A stretch of 64,000 nucleotides of DNA from Halospeciosus flavus. Its GTDB lineage: Archaea > Halobacteriota > Halobacteria > Halobacteriales > Halobacteriaceae. The stretch lies in contig NZ_CP122312.1 in assembly GCF_029814175.1 (NCBI RefSeq), positions 2,232,001 through 2,296,000 of the forward strand, in the 5' to 3' direction. Numbering within the stretch: the stretch's first letter is position 1; every line of letters begins with the position of its first letter. The notes under the pieces were generated by a model. It was given only the letters and a program-made list of their open reading frames with translations, had not been told where the DNA came from and searched no databases. The position numbers and the translations under genes were made by a program. Shown piece after piece: positions 1 through 7,582 of the stretch.

Positions 1-1
1 C

Positions 2-889
2 ACGCCCGTCCAGAGTTGTCGCGAGCGCCCTGCCCGCGTCCTCGCCGTCACCGTCCCGTTCACCCTACTCGTCCTCGTCGGCCTCGCACTCGCGGGCGTC
101 GCAACGCCGACCCGGGCCGCGATGCTCGCCGAACCCGTCCGGACAACCCTCGCGTTCGTCGTTCTCCCGATACTCGTCTCGGGCGTCCCGTTCGCCGCAT
201 TCCAGTGGGTGGCACGTCGCCACGACCGGACCATCCAGCGTCGACTCCCCGGCGCGCTGGACGTGCTCGCCGATGCCGACGAGAGCGGCGTCCCGCTCGG
301 GAAGGCGTTCGACCTGGTCTCCCGCCGGGCCGAGGGTCCGCTCGCCGTCGAACTCCAGCGCGTCCACAATGACCTAACGTGGCGCGACGACGTCGCCGGG
401 GCGCTTCGGGCGTTCGCCGATCGACTCGACGTTGGTGACGTGACTCGCGTCGTCCGCCTACTCAACGAGGCACTGCGGACGACCGACGACCTCGCACCGG
501 TGTTGCGCGTCGTCGGCAACGACCTCGACGGCCGCAACGACCTCCGCCGCGAACGCCGCCGCGAGACCTCCCAGTACGTCGTCCTCGTCAGTATCGGCGT
601 CCTCGTCTTCCTCGGTATCGTCGTCGTCTTCGAGGTAGTGTTGCTTCCCGCGCTCGTCTCCGCAAGCGCTCAGGCCGCATCCGGGTCGACCGAACGCGTC
701 GTGAGCTTCGGCGGCGCGTCCAGTGCGACCTACCGACGACTCCTGTTCCACGCCGCACTCGCGCAGGCGGTCGGAAACGGCCTTCTTCTCGGGAAATTGA
801 CCGACGACCGACTCGCGAGCGGCGTCAAGTACATCGTCCCGCTCGTCGCCTGTGTCGCGGCCGTCTTCGTCGGTCTGGCAGTGATCTGA
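2..889 (+). CDS. type II/IV secretion platform protein (T2SSF, TadC/FlaJ-like), 5'-truncated
   Basis: The frame is open from base 2 with no start codon, so the gene begins left of the window and only its C-terminal ~295 residues are seen. Hydrophobic helices lie near bases 45-105 and 140-200, followed by a helical cytoplasmic segment (about 240-560) containing GVPLGKAFD and DDLAPVLR, as in T2SSF domains. A long hydrophobic stretch follows at about 570-660 and a last helix ends the protein. Family knowledge: such polytopic proteins are the inner-membrane platform on which a PilB-type ATPase assembles type IV-like pili. The ATPase would be expected upstream, outside the window. Pilus versus another filament cannot be decided here. 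Confidence 0.75.
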   Translation, partial: TPVQSCRERPARVLAVTVPFTLLVLVGLALAGVATPTRAAMLAEPVRTTLAFVVLPILVSGVPFAAFQWVARRHDRTIQRRLPGALDVLADADESGVPLGKAFDLVSRRAEGPLAVELQRVHNDLTWRDDVAGALRAFADRLDVGDVTRVVRLLNEALRTTDDLAPVLRVVGNDLDGRNDLRRERRRETSQYVVLVSIGVLVFLGIVVVFEVVLLPALVSASAQAASGSTERVVSFGGASSATYRRLLFHAALAQAVGNGLLLGKLTDDRLASGVKYIVPLVACVAAVFVGLAVI

Positions 890-953
890 TCCTCGCCATC
901 ACCACGCCGTGTAGCCATCATTCTTTTCCACCGACCAGTCCTACGTCGGTTCG

Positions 954-2090
954 ATGCTCTCCGTGGCGCAGTCGATGGGTCAACAACTCCTGACGACCGG
1001 CGCCCTCCTCCTCGTGACCGTCGGCGTGGTCTGGGCGACGCCACTACTCATCGAGGCCGTCGTGGACCTCGTCGTGGCCCTCCTCGAACGGCAGGGGTGG
1101 GCCGAGCGTGCGGAGACGATCTGGTCGTACACGCCGCCAGGTGTCTCGCTCGTCGGCATCGTCTACTCGCTGCAGGCCGCGACGATCACGCTCGCGACGC
1201 TCTTCCTCTTCAGTATCTGGAGTGGATTGCCGTTCGTCCGGGACCTCGTCTCACTCCTGGTCTCCTCGCTACCGGGGCTGGCGCGGTTGCTCCTGACAGG
1301 CGTCGTACTGGCGAGTACCTACACCGCGACGTCTTACATCGGCGACTCCATCTATGGGCTCTCCGAGCAGGAGACGTACCTCGAAGAGCACACCCGCGAG
1401 ATTGTGACCCGGACCGCCCAGATCGTCGTCATCCTCGGCGGCGTCCTCACCGTCCTCTCGTTGTGGAAAGTCAATGTCGGCAACGTCCTCATCGGTGCCG
1501 GGATGTTGAGTATCCTCATCGGCTTCGCCGCTCGCGAGACGTTCAGCTCGGTCGTCGCGGGCTTCGTCCTCATGTTCTCGCGGCCCTTCGAGGTCGGCGA
1601 CTGGATCGCGGTCAGCGGGAAGGAAGGACGAGTCACCGACGTCACCATCGTCCACACCCGCCTGCGGACGCCGGAGGCCGAGATCATCGTCATCCCCAAC
1701 GACATCATCGGGCAGTCCGAGGTCGTCAACTACACCGAAGAGGAGAAACTCTGTCTCACTCTCGACTTCAGCGTCGAGTACGGCGCCGACCTCGACGCGG
1801 TCGAGGAGACCGTCCAGGACGCCCTCGGCGACGTCGAACTCCACTCCGAAGGGTCGACGCCCGAGGTATTCCCCGAGGACTTCGGGGACAGCGGAATCCA
1901 ACTGGAGGCGCGCTTCTGGATCGACGAGGTCCACCCCCGCCTCCGGTGGCGCGCCCGGGCGGAGGCCATCCAGGCCATCCAGGACGCACTCGGGAACATC
2001 GACGTCACCATCCCGTACCCACAGCGGACGATTCACGCGGGCAACGAGGACGACCAGGCGGTCGCACCCACGCCGAACCCCGGTGACTGA
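954..2090 (+). CDS. MscS-family mechanosensitive ion channel
   Basis: 378 residues. Several N-terminal membrane helices (about residues 10-40, 60-90, 100-125, 150-190) precede the conserved MscS pore/beta-domain region with FAARETFSSVVAGF, FSRPFEVGDWI and VIPNDIIGQSEVVNYT. A cytoplasmic alpha-beta domain follows, with a polar tail. Family knowledge: these channels open under membrane tension and release solutes on hypo-osmotic shock, an obvious need for a halophile. The gene stands alone between a pilus gene and an oppositely oriented membrane gene. The start ATG gives a first residue just before a hydrophobic helix. Family assignment is firm; gating and ion selectivity are not predictable. 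Confidence 0.9.
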   Translation: MLSVAQSMGQQLLTTGALLLVTVGVVWATPLLIEAVVDLVVALLERQGWAERAETIWSYTPPGVSLVGIVYSLQAATITLATLFLFSIWSGLPFVRDLVSLLVSSLPGLARLLLTGVVLASTYTATSYIGDSIYGLSEQETYLEEHTREIVTRTAQIVVILGGVLTVLSLWKVNVGNVLIGAGMLSILIGFAARETFSSVVAGFVLMFSRPFEVGDWIAVSGKEGRVTDVTIVHTRLRTPEAEIIVIPNDIIGQSEVVNYTEEEKLCLTLDFSVEYGADLDAVEETVQDALGDVELHSEGSTPEVFPEDFGDSGIQLEARFWIDEVHPRLRWRARAEAIQAIQDALGNIDVTIPYPQRTIHAGNEDDQAVAPTPNPGD

Positions 2091-2097
2091 GTCCGTC

Positions 2098-2652
2098 CTA
2101 CTCACCGCCGGACCGCCCGCCGAGTGCCGGGTTCGACACGTCTCGCGCCCGCCGCCACGCGACGTAGAGACCCGCGACGACGCTACTCGCGACGGCGACG
2201 TTGAGGACGTACGCCTCGGGCGGCGCGGACGCGAACGGCAGGAGGAGGCCGACGGCGAACGCGGGCGGAATCTCGATGTCGAGGACGTACAGCGTCCCGC
2301 CGGCGAAGAGGACCGTGAGGACGACGACCCGCGGGTCGGCGTGGAGCGGGCCGGTCGGGACTGACGGGTCGACGCTCCCGACGGCCACCTGGGCCGCCCA
2401 CCCGCTCAGCGCGCCGACGGTCAGTCCGACCGGGAAGTCCCACGGGAGTCCGTCGGCGAGGTGGTCCGGCCGGGTGAACAGTCGATACGCGGCGGCCGCG
2501 AGCGGCGGAAAGAGGAGGTAGGAGAGCGACGACCCCGCGTTCGCGAGCGCGGTGATCCCACCGAGTACCACCGCGACGACGGCGACGATGGCGAGTTCGG
2601 TCCTGCCGGGGCCCTCCAGCAGTTCGGCGAACTCGGCGAGCGTCGTTCGCAT
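2098..2652 (-). CDS. HPP-like integral membrane protein
   Basis: 184 residues with about five hydrophobic helices. Residues 45-65 hold LLFPPLAAAAYRLFTRP, which resembles the proline-containing signature of HPP-family membrane proteins; PLHADPRVVVLTVLFAGG and EIPPAFAVGLLLPFAS follow. The C terminus is short and charged. Family knowledge: some HPP proteins are linked to nitrite transport in plastids, but most prokaryotic ones have no assigned substrate. It ends 8 bases after the convergent MscS gene and is divergent from the next gene. The HPP link rests on motif resemblance only; a generic small membrane protein is the alternative. Confidence 0.6.
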   Translation of the reverse strand: MRTTLAEFAELLEGPGRTELAIVAVVAVVLGGITALANAGSSLSYLLFPPLAAAAYRLFTRPDHLADGLPWDFPVGLTVGALSGWAAQVAVGSVDPSVPTGPLHADPRVVVLTVLFAGGTLYVLDIEIPPAFAVGLLLPFASAPPEAYVLNVAVASSVVAGLYVAWRRARDVSNPALGGRSGGE

Positions 2653-2754
2653 ACACAGAGCCAGGGCGGACAGTCGGACAAAAGGCCGACTTCACGGTCA
2701 CCGAGGCGGACGCGACCCGGAGGTTGATTATCACACACTGCATCTGGTCCGTCG

Positions 2755-3252
2755 ATGCCCGAAATCGACGTTTCCGAGGACCAAATCGCCTACCTCGAAG
2801 AGTTGCGGGCGGCACTCGCGGCGGCGGTCCCCTACGGCCACGTCCGGCACCGCGACGCCCTCCAGTACCTCGTCGACTGCCGCGAGGGTGAAGTGGACAC
2901 CGACCTGCAGACGGCGCTCGACGGCGTCGGTGACAGCACCGCCGACGTCACCAGCGACGCCATCGACGCCACTGCCGACGCCGGCACGTCTCGTGGCGGA
3001 GGCGCGGTCACGACCGAGTCGAACGACAGGACGACCGACGAGACGGACGAACCGACCGAGCCGACGGCGGACCCTGCGTCGGGTAACGACCGACTTCAGG
3101 CGATGATGAGCCTCCTCGACACCTACGACGAACACTGGCGCGAGTCTGAGGCCGAGGACGCACGCTACGAGGTGTCGCTCCCGGACGGCAGCGTCGAGTA
3201 CGCCCGGACGAAGGACGACGTCCGCTCGCTGCTGTTCAAACACTACCGCTGA
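2755..3252 (+). CDS. hypothetical acidic haloarchaeal protein
   Basis: 165 residues, no family recognised. An ordered N-terminal ~50 residues (ISEDQ/AYLEELRAAL-like helix, then PYGHVRHRDALQYLVD) is joined by an acidic, threonine-rich linker (about 55-110) to a C-terminal segment with RYEVSLPDGSVEYARTKDD and LLFKHYR. No signal peptide or membrane helix. A TATA-like GATTATC lies about 27 bases before the ATG, consistent with a leaderless message. The stop is three bases before the next ATG, so the two genes are probably one operon. Codon use matches the neighbours. Confidence 0.7.
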   Translation: MPEIDVSEDQIAYLEELRAALAAAVPYGHVRHRDALQYLVDCREGEVDTDLQTALDGVGDSTADVTSDAIDATADAGTSRGGGAVTTESNDRTTDETDEPTEPTADPASGNDRLQAMMSLLDTYDEHWRESEAEDARYEVSLPDGSVEYARTKDDVRSLLFKHYR

Positions 3253-3255
3253 GCC

Positions 3256-3597
3256 ATGGGACTCCTCCAGCGACTCAAGCGGTTGGTCGGATTCGGCGAC
3301 GCGGAGAAGGCGACGAACGCGCCGGACGAACACGAGGTCCAGCCGACCCACGAACCGGGCCGCGAGTGCTCAGTCTGCGGGACCAGCGTCGGGGCCGACA
3401 CCGAGGCGTGTCCACTCTGCCAGTCGACGGCCCTCAGAGACCGGAAAGACGACACCGCGAGCACGAAGACGGACACAGATGGAGACCCGAACGCCGGACT
3501 CGACCCGGACCGAGCGGTGACGTCGTCGTCGGACGGGACCGACACGGCGGTGGCGAGCGAGCGGTTGGCCGAGCTCCGGAAACGACGTGAGGAGTAG
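3256..3597 (+). CDS. zinc-ribbon hypothetical protein
   Basis: 113 residues. A CSVCG...CPLC pair (about residues 36-54, CX2C-X14-CX2C) is a probable single zinc ribbon. It is flanked by a basic N terminus (LLQRLKRLVGFGD) and a long disordered Asp/Thr-rich region, ending in a charged helix. The gene begins three bases after the preceding stop, so it is likely co-transcribed with it. It converges on the UbiA-fusion gene with almost no intergenic space. No specific function can be named; zinc binding is inferred from the cysteine spacing. Confidence 0.7.
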   Translation: MGLLQRLKRLVGFGDAEKATNAPDEHEVQPTHEPGRECSVCGTSVGADTEACPLCQSTALRDRKDDTASTKTDTDGDPNAGLDPDRAVTSSSDGTDTAVASERLAELRKRREE

Positions 3598-3599
3598 CG

Positions 3600-4754
3600 C
3601 TACGCCCGCCGACGCGTCTCGTGGACACCCACGACGAGTGCGGGCACGACGACCATGAACAGGTGTTCTTCGAGCGGAATACCCAGCACCTCGACGCCCG
3701 TCCGCATCGGGATGGCGAAGACGCCCACCTCTAGCGTGTACCAGTCCCAGAGGTAGGCGACAGGGTAGAGCGTCGCGACGGTGCCCGCGGCCGCCCGGAG
3801 CGCGTCCGCACGGACGAGGAGCGCGAGCGCGATGGCGCCGAACACCAGTTCGGTCGCGAGGTAGGTGTACGGGCCGAGAACCGTGATGTCGACCGGCGGC
3901 GGACTCTGGAGCGGGCGGTACCAGACGGCGACGACGAGTCCCGCGAGGAAGAGGTACGCCCCGCGGACGAGGAGCATCGTCGCGAGTTCCGGGTCGGCGC
4001 GTCGCGCGACGGCGGCGACGGCACCGAACGCGAAGACGGCGAGAATCGCGCCCGTCGGGAAGACGCGCACGGCGGCCAGCACCGCGACGAGCACGAGACC
4101 GCCGACGACCAATCCGAATCCGACCCGCCGAGCGCGTCCGAGGCCGAGAACGACGGCGACGGTCCGCTTGTCGATGGTTCGGTCGTAGTCGTAGTCCTGT
4201 GCGTCGTCGACGATTTTCACCCCGGAGAGTGCCACGAGGAAGACGGCGGCGAGGGCGACGGTCCGACCCGCGAGCGCACCCGTCTGTGCGACGTACCCGC
4301 CAGCGAGCGAGAGCGCGATTCCGAACGGGTAGCCCAGCGTCGTCGTGACGGGGTTCGTGTCGAGATGCGGCGCGTGGAGGTAGCCGACGACCCAGCAGGG
4401 GGCCGTGAGGAGCGTGGCGAGCGGTCCGGCGAGCACGAACAGCGCGAGGAGGCAGGCGGCGAACCCCGTCGTGGCGGCGACGAGCGCCACGCGACACCCC
4501 AGGGCCGTGAGCGGGTGGTCGCCGTCCTCGCCGCGGACGTGGAAGTCGACGTACCCGTCCCGAACGTGGGCGGTGTAGACGGCGAAGAACACCGCCAGCG
4601 AGTGGACGGCGGCGACCCCGAGCGCGAACTCGCCCGCGAGTGCCGCCCCGAACCACGAGACGGCGACGGGCGGGAGCATGAACACCGGGTGGACCTGCGA
4701 GGCGAACGCGGCGGCAGTGCGACGGACGCCCCGCCCGTGTCGAGCGAGAGCCAT
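3600..4754 (-). CDS. UbiA-type prenyltransferase fused to a lycopene-cyclase-type domain (carotenoid synthesis)
   Basis: 384 residues, polytopic. Residues 1-280 are UbiA-like: a first Asp-rich region (HVRDGYVDFHVRGEDGDHP) and a second (DDAQDYDYDRTIDKRT) would bind magnesium-diphosphate. The C-terminal ~100 residues resemble one half of a heterodimeric lycopene cyclase, ending in PLEEHLFMVVVPALV, close to the P-x-EE-x-LF signature. Family knowledge: haloarchaeal UbiA enzymes such as LyeJ extend lycopene toward bacterioruberin. Inference: the fusion elongates and/or cyclises a carotenoid end group. No crtI or cruF is beside it. It could instead act on another prenyl acceptor. Confidence 0.75.
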   Translation of the reverse strand: MALARHGRGVRRTAAAFASQVHPVFMLPPVAVSWFGAALAGEFALGVAAVHSLAVFFAVYTAHVRDGYVDFHVRGEDGDHPLTALGCRVALVAATTGFAACLLALFVLAGPLATLLTAPCWVVGYLHAPHLDTNPVTTTLGYPFGIALSLAGGYVAQTGALAGRTVALAAVFLVALSGVKIVDDAQDYDYDRTIDKRTVAVVLGLGRARRVGFGLVVGGLVLVAVLAAVRVFPTGAILAVFAFGAVAAVARRADPELATMLLVRGAYLFLAGLVVAVWYRPLQSPPPVDITVLGPYTYLATELVFGAIALALLVRADALRAAAGTVATLYPVAYLWDWYTLEVGVFAIPMRTGVEVLGIPLEEHLFMVVVPALVVGVHETRRRA

Positions 4755-4887
4755 AGTCGACCATTGTCACCAGTTGTCAAAGTACCTGTGCCGAGCGAGT
4801 GAGTCGTGGCACTGAACTCCGTGTCGGAACCCGGCGAGACCGCCCGTCTCGGCTACACTTATCGGGGTCGGGCCAGAGGGTCGTGGC

Positions 4888-5706
4888 ATGGAGAACCACA
4901 CCGTGACCGGGGGTGGCGGCGTCGACATCCGCGTCGACGCGACCGGTCCCGAAGACGCGCGGCCAATCCTGTTCGTCCACGGCTACTCGCAGTCCCGCCT
5001 CTCGTGGGTGAAGCAGTTCGACGGTGCGCTCGCCGACGACTACCGACTCGTCGCACCCGACGTGCGTGGGCACGGCGAGTCGGGGAAACCGCGAGACGCC
5101 TACGACGACGCCGCGTCGTGGGCCGACGACCTCCAGGCCGTCGTGGACGAACTCGGCCTCGACGACCCGGTGTTCGTCGGGTGGTCCTACGGCGGCCTCG
5201 TCATCTCGGACTACCTCTCCGTCCACGGAACCGACGACGTCGCGGGCGTCAACTTCGTCGGCGCCATCTCGGAGAAGGGGACCGAAGACGCCGCACGTAT
5301 CGCCGGCGAGGAGTTCGTCGCGCTCGGCGACCCGCTCGCGTCGAGGGACGCCACCGAGAGCGTCGCGGCCCTCTCGGACTTCCTCGATATCTGTGTCGCG
5401 GGCGAGTTGGATCCTCGCGAGAAGTCGTTCATGCTCGGGTTCAACGTCGCCACCCCGCCGCACGTCCGCGAGGCCCTGCAGGCCCGGACGGTCGTCCACG
5501 AGGAGACGCTCGCGGCCCTCGACGTGCCCGTCCTCCTCACCCACGGCGAGGAGGACCAGGTCGTCGGCACCGCGGCGGCGGAGAAACACGCCGACCTCGT
5601 ACCCGACGCCGAGACGTCGTTCTACGAGGGGGTCGGGCACTCCCCGTTCTGGGAGGCACCCGAGCGTTTCGAACGCGAACTCCGGGCGTTCGTCGAGTCG
5701 CTATAG
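4888..5706 (+). CDS. alpha/beta hydrolase
   Basis: 272 residues, usual size for the fold. The oxyanion region is FVHGYSQSRLSW, the nucleophile elbow is GWSYGG (about residues 96-101), an acid is in LLTHGEEDQVVG and the catalytic histidine in GVGHSPFWEAPERF. Family knowledge: such proteins hydrolyse esters, lactones, epoxides or C-C bonds, and the substrate cannot be told from sequence. The ATG lies about 30 bases after a TATA-like ACACTTATC. The gene converges with the cupin gene; their 3' ends overlap by six bases. Confidence 0.9.
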   Translation: MENHTVTGGGGVDIRVDATGPEDARPILFVHGYSQSRLSWVKQFDGALADDYRLVAPDVRGHGESGKPRDAYDDAASWADDLQAVVDELGLDDPVFVGWSYGGLVISDYLSVHGTDDVAGVNFVGAISEKGTEDAARIAGEEFVALGDPLASRDATESVAALSDFLDICVAGELDPREKSFMLGFNVATPPHVREALQARTVVHEETLAALDVPVLLTHGEEDQVVGTAAAEKHADLVPDAETSFYEGVGHSPFWEAPERFERELRAFVESL

Positions 5707-6093
5707 CTCGGGGAACTCGTCCTGGTAGGCCGTCCCGGCGAGACGGTCCTCACGGAGGGGCCAGAAGGCCAGCAGCGTCGCCGTCTCACCCTCGACCGTC
5801 CGCGAGGTGTGAGGGACCTCGGGGGGAATCGCCAGCGTGTCGTACGGTTCGAGTTCGACCCGCTCGCCGTCGACGAGGAAGTCGAGCCGTCCCTCGACGA
5901 GCATGTTCATCTGTTCGTACGGGTGGGTGTGGGGCTCGCCGTCCTCCTTCTCGGGCGTGACCTGCGAGAAGCCGACCATCTGGTCGATTCCGCGGAACAC
6001 CACTTGCTGGAAACCGGGTTCGTCGCGGAACGGCGTGACCTCCTCGAGGTTGTACACCGAGGGAATCTCGGAGCGGTCGTAGTCGCGTGGCAT
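5701..6093 (-). CDS. cupin domain protein
   Basis: 130 residues from the ATG at 6093; the frame is open further upstream but that part has no conserved look. A single cupin barrel is shown by motif 1, GEPHTHPYEQMNMLVEGRLDF (HxH...E), and motif 2, IPPEVPHTSRTVEG (H). These residues normally hold a divalent metal. Family knowledge: small single-domain cupins act as dioxygenases, isomerases or binding proteins, and the substrate is not predictable. It overlaps the end of the convergent hydrolase gene by six bases, so mutual antisense effects are possible. Confidence 0.85.
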   Translation of the reverse strand: MPRDYDRSEIPSVYNLEEVTPFRDEPGFQQVVFRGIDQMVGFSQVTPEKEDGEPHTHPYEQMNMLVEGRLDFLVDGERVELEPYDTLAIPPEVPHTSRTVEGETATLLAFWPLREDRLAGTAYQDEFPEL

Positions 6094-6223
6094 ACGACTC
6101 GCGTCTCGTCGACGGCGACGATAAACGTACGGACTACCCACAACCTTGCGAACCGGACTCGGGAGCCGCGAAGAACCGTTAACTCGCGTTAATTCGGACG
6201 ATATCGTGGGAAAGGCGGTCTGA

Positions 6224-6254
6224 GGGAGTCCACCCCTGAAAGGGGTGGCGTCCC
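6224..6254. repeat. hairpin upstream of the glycosyltransferase
   Basis: A perfect 8-bp stem CCACCCCT/AGGGGTGG around GAA (6230-6248) extends, after 2-base bulges, to GGGA/TCCC (6224-6254). It sits 15 bases before the glycosyltransferase ATG. On the minus strand the loop reads TTTCA, like the TTCA loops of the tnpB element 1.2 kb downstream. It may be an old IS end or a 5'-UTR structure. Confidence 0.6.
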
Positions 6255-6268
6255 TCGGTCGATCCAAG

Positions 6269-7582
6269 ATGAAAACCGAGCGCGTCACACTGGCCGGGGT
6301 CGGTGCTCTCCTCCTAGTGGCCGCCCTCGCGGTGGTCACCCCGTCGCTGACACCCGGTGTCCTCGACTGGCAGCGTGCGTTCGAACTACTGCTGTGGGGA
6401 ACGACGGCACTGTTCGCCGGCACGGCGCTCGCGTGGCTCGTCCTGACCTACGTGGTCGGGGCGAACTACGAGTCGCCAGACCCGGTCCACGACGGCGACG
6501 ACATCCAGGTCCGTATCCTCACCGTCGACGCCGCGAACGTCGTCCAGGCGACAGTCGACTCGCTGCCGGCCACACTCGACGACGTTCACGTGATTGCCGA
6601 AGCCGACGTCGACGTGGACGGTGCGGACGTCCACGTCGTCCCCGACGAGTTCGACTGTACGGCCGTCCGGAAGGGGCGTGCCATCGAGTGGGTGCGACGA
6701 CACCTCGCCTGTGACCGCGAGTTCGTCCTGTACCTCGACGAGGACAGCCACGTCGAGTCCTTCGACGGCCTGCCGGACGCGGACGTCGTCCAACTCCGCG
6801 AACAGCCACGACACACCGGGTCGACGCTGTCGTACCTGGCCGACATCTACCGGATGGGCGTCCAGATCGAGCAACGCGCCTTCGCCCGCCTCTCGATTCC
6901 CCTGTTCGCGTGGGGCGGCGGAATCGCCGTCCGTCAGTCCGTCGAAGACGAGGTTACCTGGGACCGCGAGACACTCGTCGAGGACACCGCCTTCGTCTGG
7001 GCCGCCGCGAAGCGCCTTGACGACTTCACCTTCGAGCTAGCGACGGCGACCTGTCGCAACGAGGCACCGCCGTCGTTGACGGAGATAACCCAGCAGCGCC
7101 GCCGGTGGGCCGCCGGGAACATCGAAGCCGCGACCGAACTCCCCCTCGGGTACCAACTGCTGACCCGAATCCGGAACTACGCCTGGGCGCTCTCCCCCAT
7201 CGTGACGCTCGTCGTCGTTCCCCTCTCCCTGCTCGGCATCGGCGTCGCCGGCGGCGGGGGTCTGTTCGTGCTCACGTCCCTCTCGCTGGGGCTGCTCACG
7301 CTGTTCTGGTACCTCCGTGGCGTTCGCTACTACGGAGTGGACGACGTCGAGTGGGCGCTGGCCGTCCCGCTGGCCCCCCTCGTCACCGTCGTCCACTCGA
7401 TGGGTACCGTCGCGGGCATCCTCGCCCCGCCCGAGGAGTTCCGCGTTACACGGATACAAGGAGAATGCCTGGCCCTTCAGGGCCAGGATGAATCCGACAG
7501 CAGGGAACCATTCCACAGTCAGTGGCACGCCGGATATTCCACACACGGAAATCTGAACCTTCAAGTTGCTCTCTCGACATAG
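6269..7582 (+). CDS. family 2 glycosyltransferase, membrane-bound, with IS-derived C terminus
   Basis: 437 residues from the ATG at 6269, chosen over an in-frame GTG at 6245 because the GTG lies inside a hairpin. Two N-terminal helices precede a GT2 core: LYLDEDSH (DxD-like, metal/UDP-sugar), GGGIAVR, VEDTAFVW (acceptor ED) and QQRRRWAAG (the Q/RxxRW motif of processive synthases), then three C-terminal helices. Family knowledge: polymerises or transfers a sugar at the membrane. The last ~45 residues, after PPEEFRVT, are encoded by the left end of an inserted tnpB element, so the natural C terminus has been replaced. The core is intact, so activity may survive. Confidence 0.85.
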   Translation: MKTERVTLAGVGALLLVAALAVVTPSLTPGVLDWQRAFELLLWGTTALFAGTALAWLVLTYVVGANYESPDPVHDGDDIQVRILTVDAANVVQATVDSLPATLDDVHVIAEADVDVDGADVHVVPDEFDCTAVRKGRAIEWVRRHLACDREFVLYLDEDSHVESFDGLPDADVVQLREQPRHTGSTLSYLADIYRMGVQIEQRAFARLSIPLFAWGGGIAVRQSVEDEVTWDRETLVEDTAFVWAAAKRLDDFTFELATATCRNEAPPSLTEITQQRRRWAAGNIEAATELPLGYQLLTRIRNYAWALSPIVTLVVVPLSLLGIGVAGGGGLFVLTSLSLGLLTLFWYLRGVRYYGVDDVEWALAVPLAPLVTVVHSMGTVAGILAPPEEFRVTRIQGECLALQGQDESDSREPFHSQWHAGYSTHGNLNLQVALST

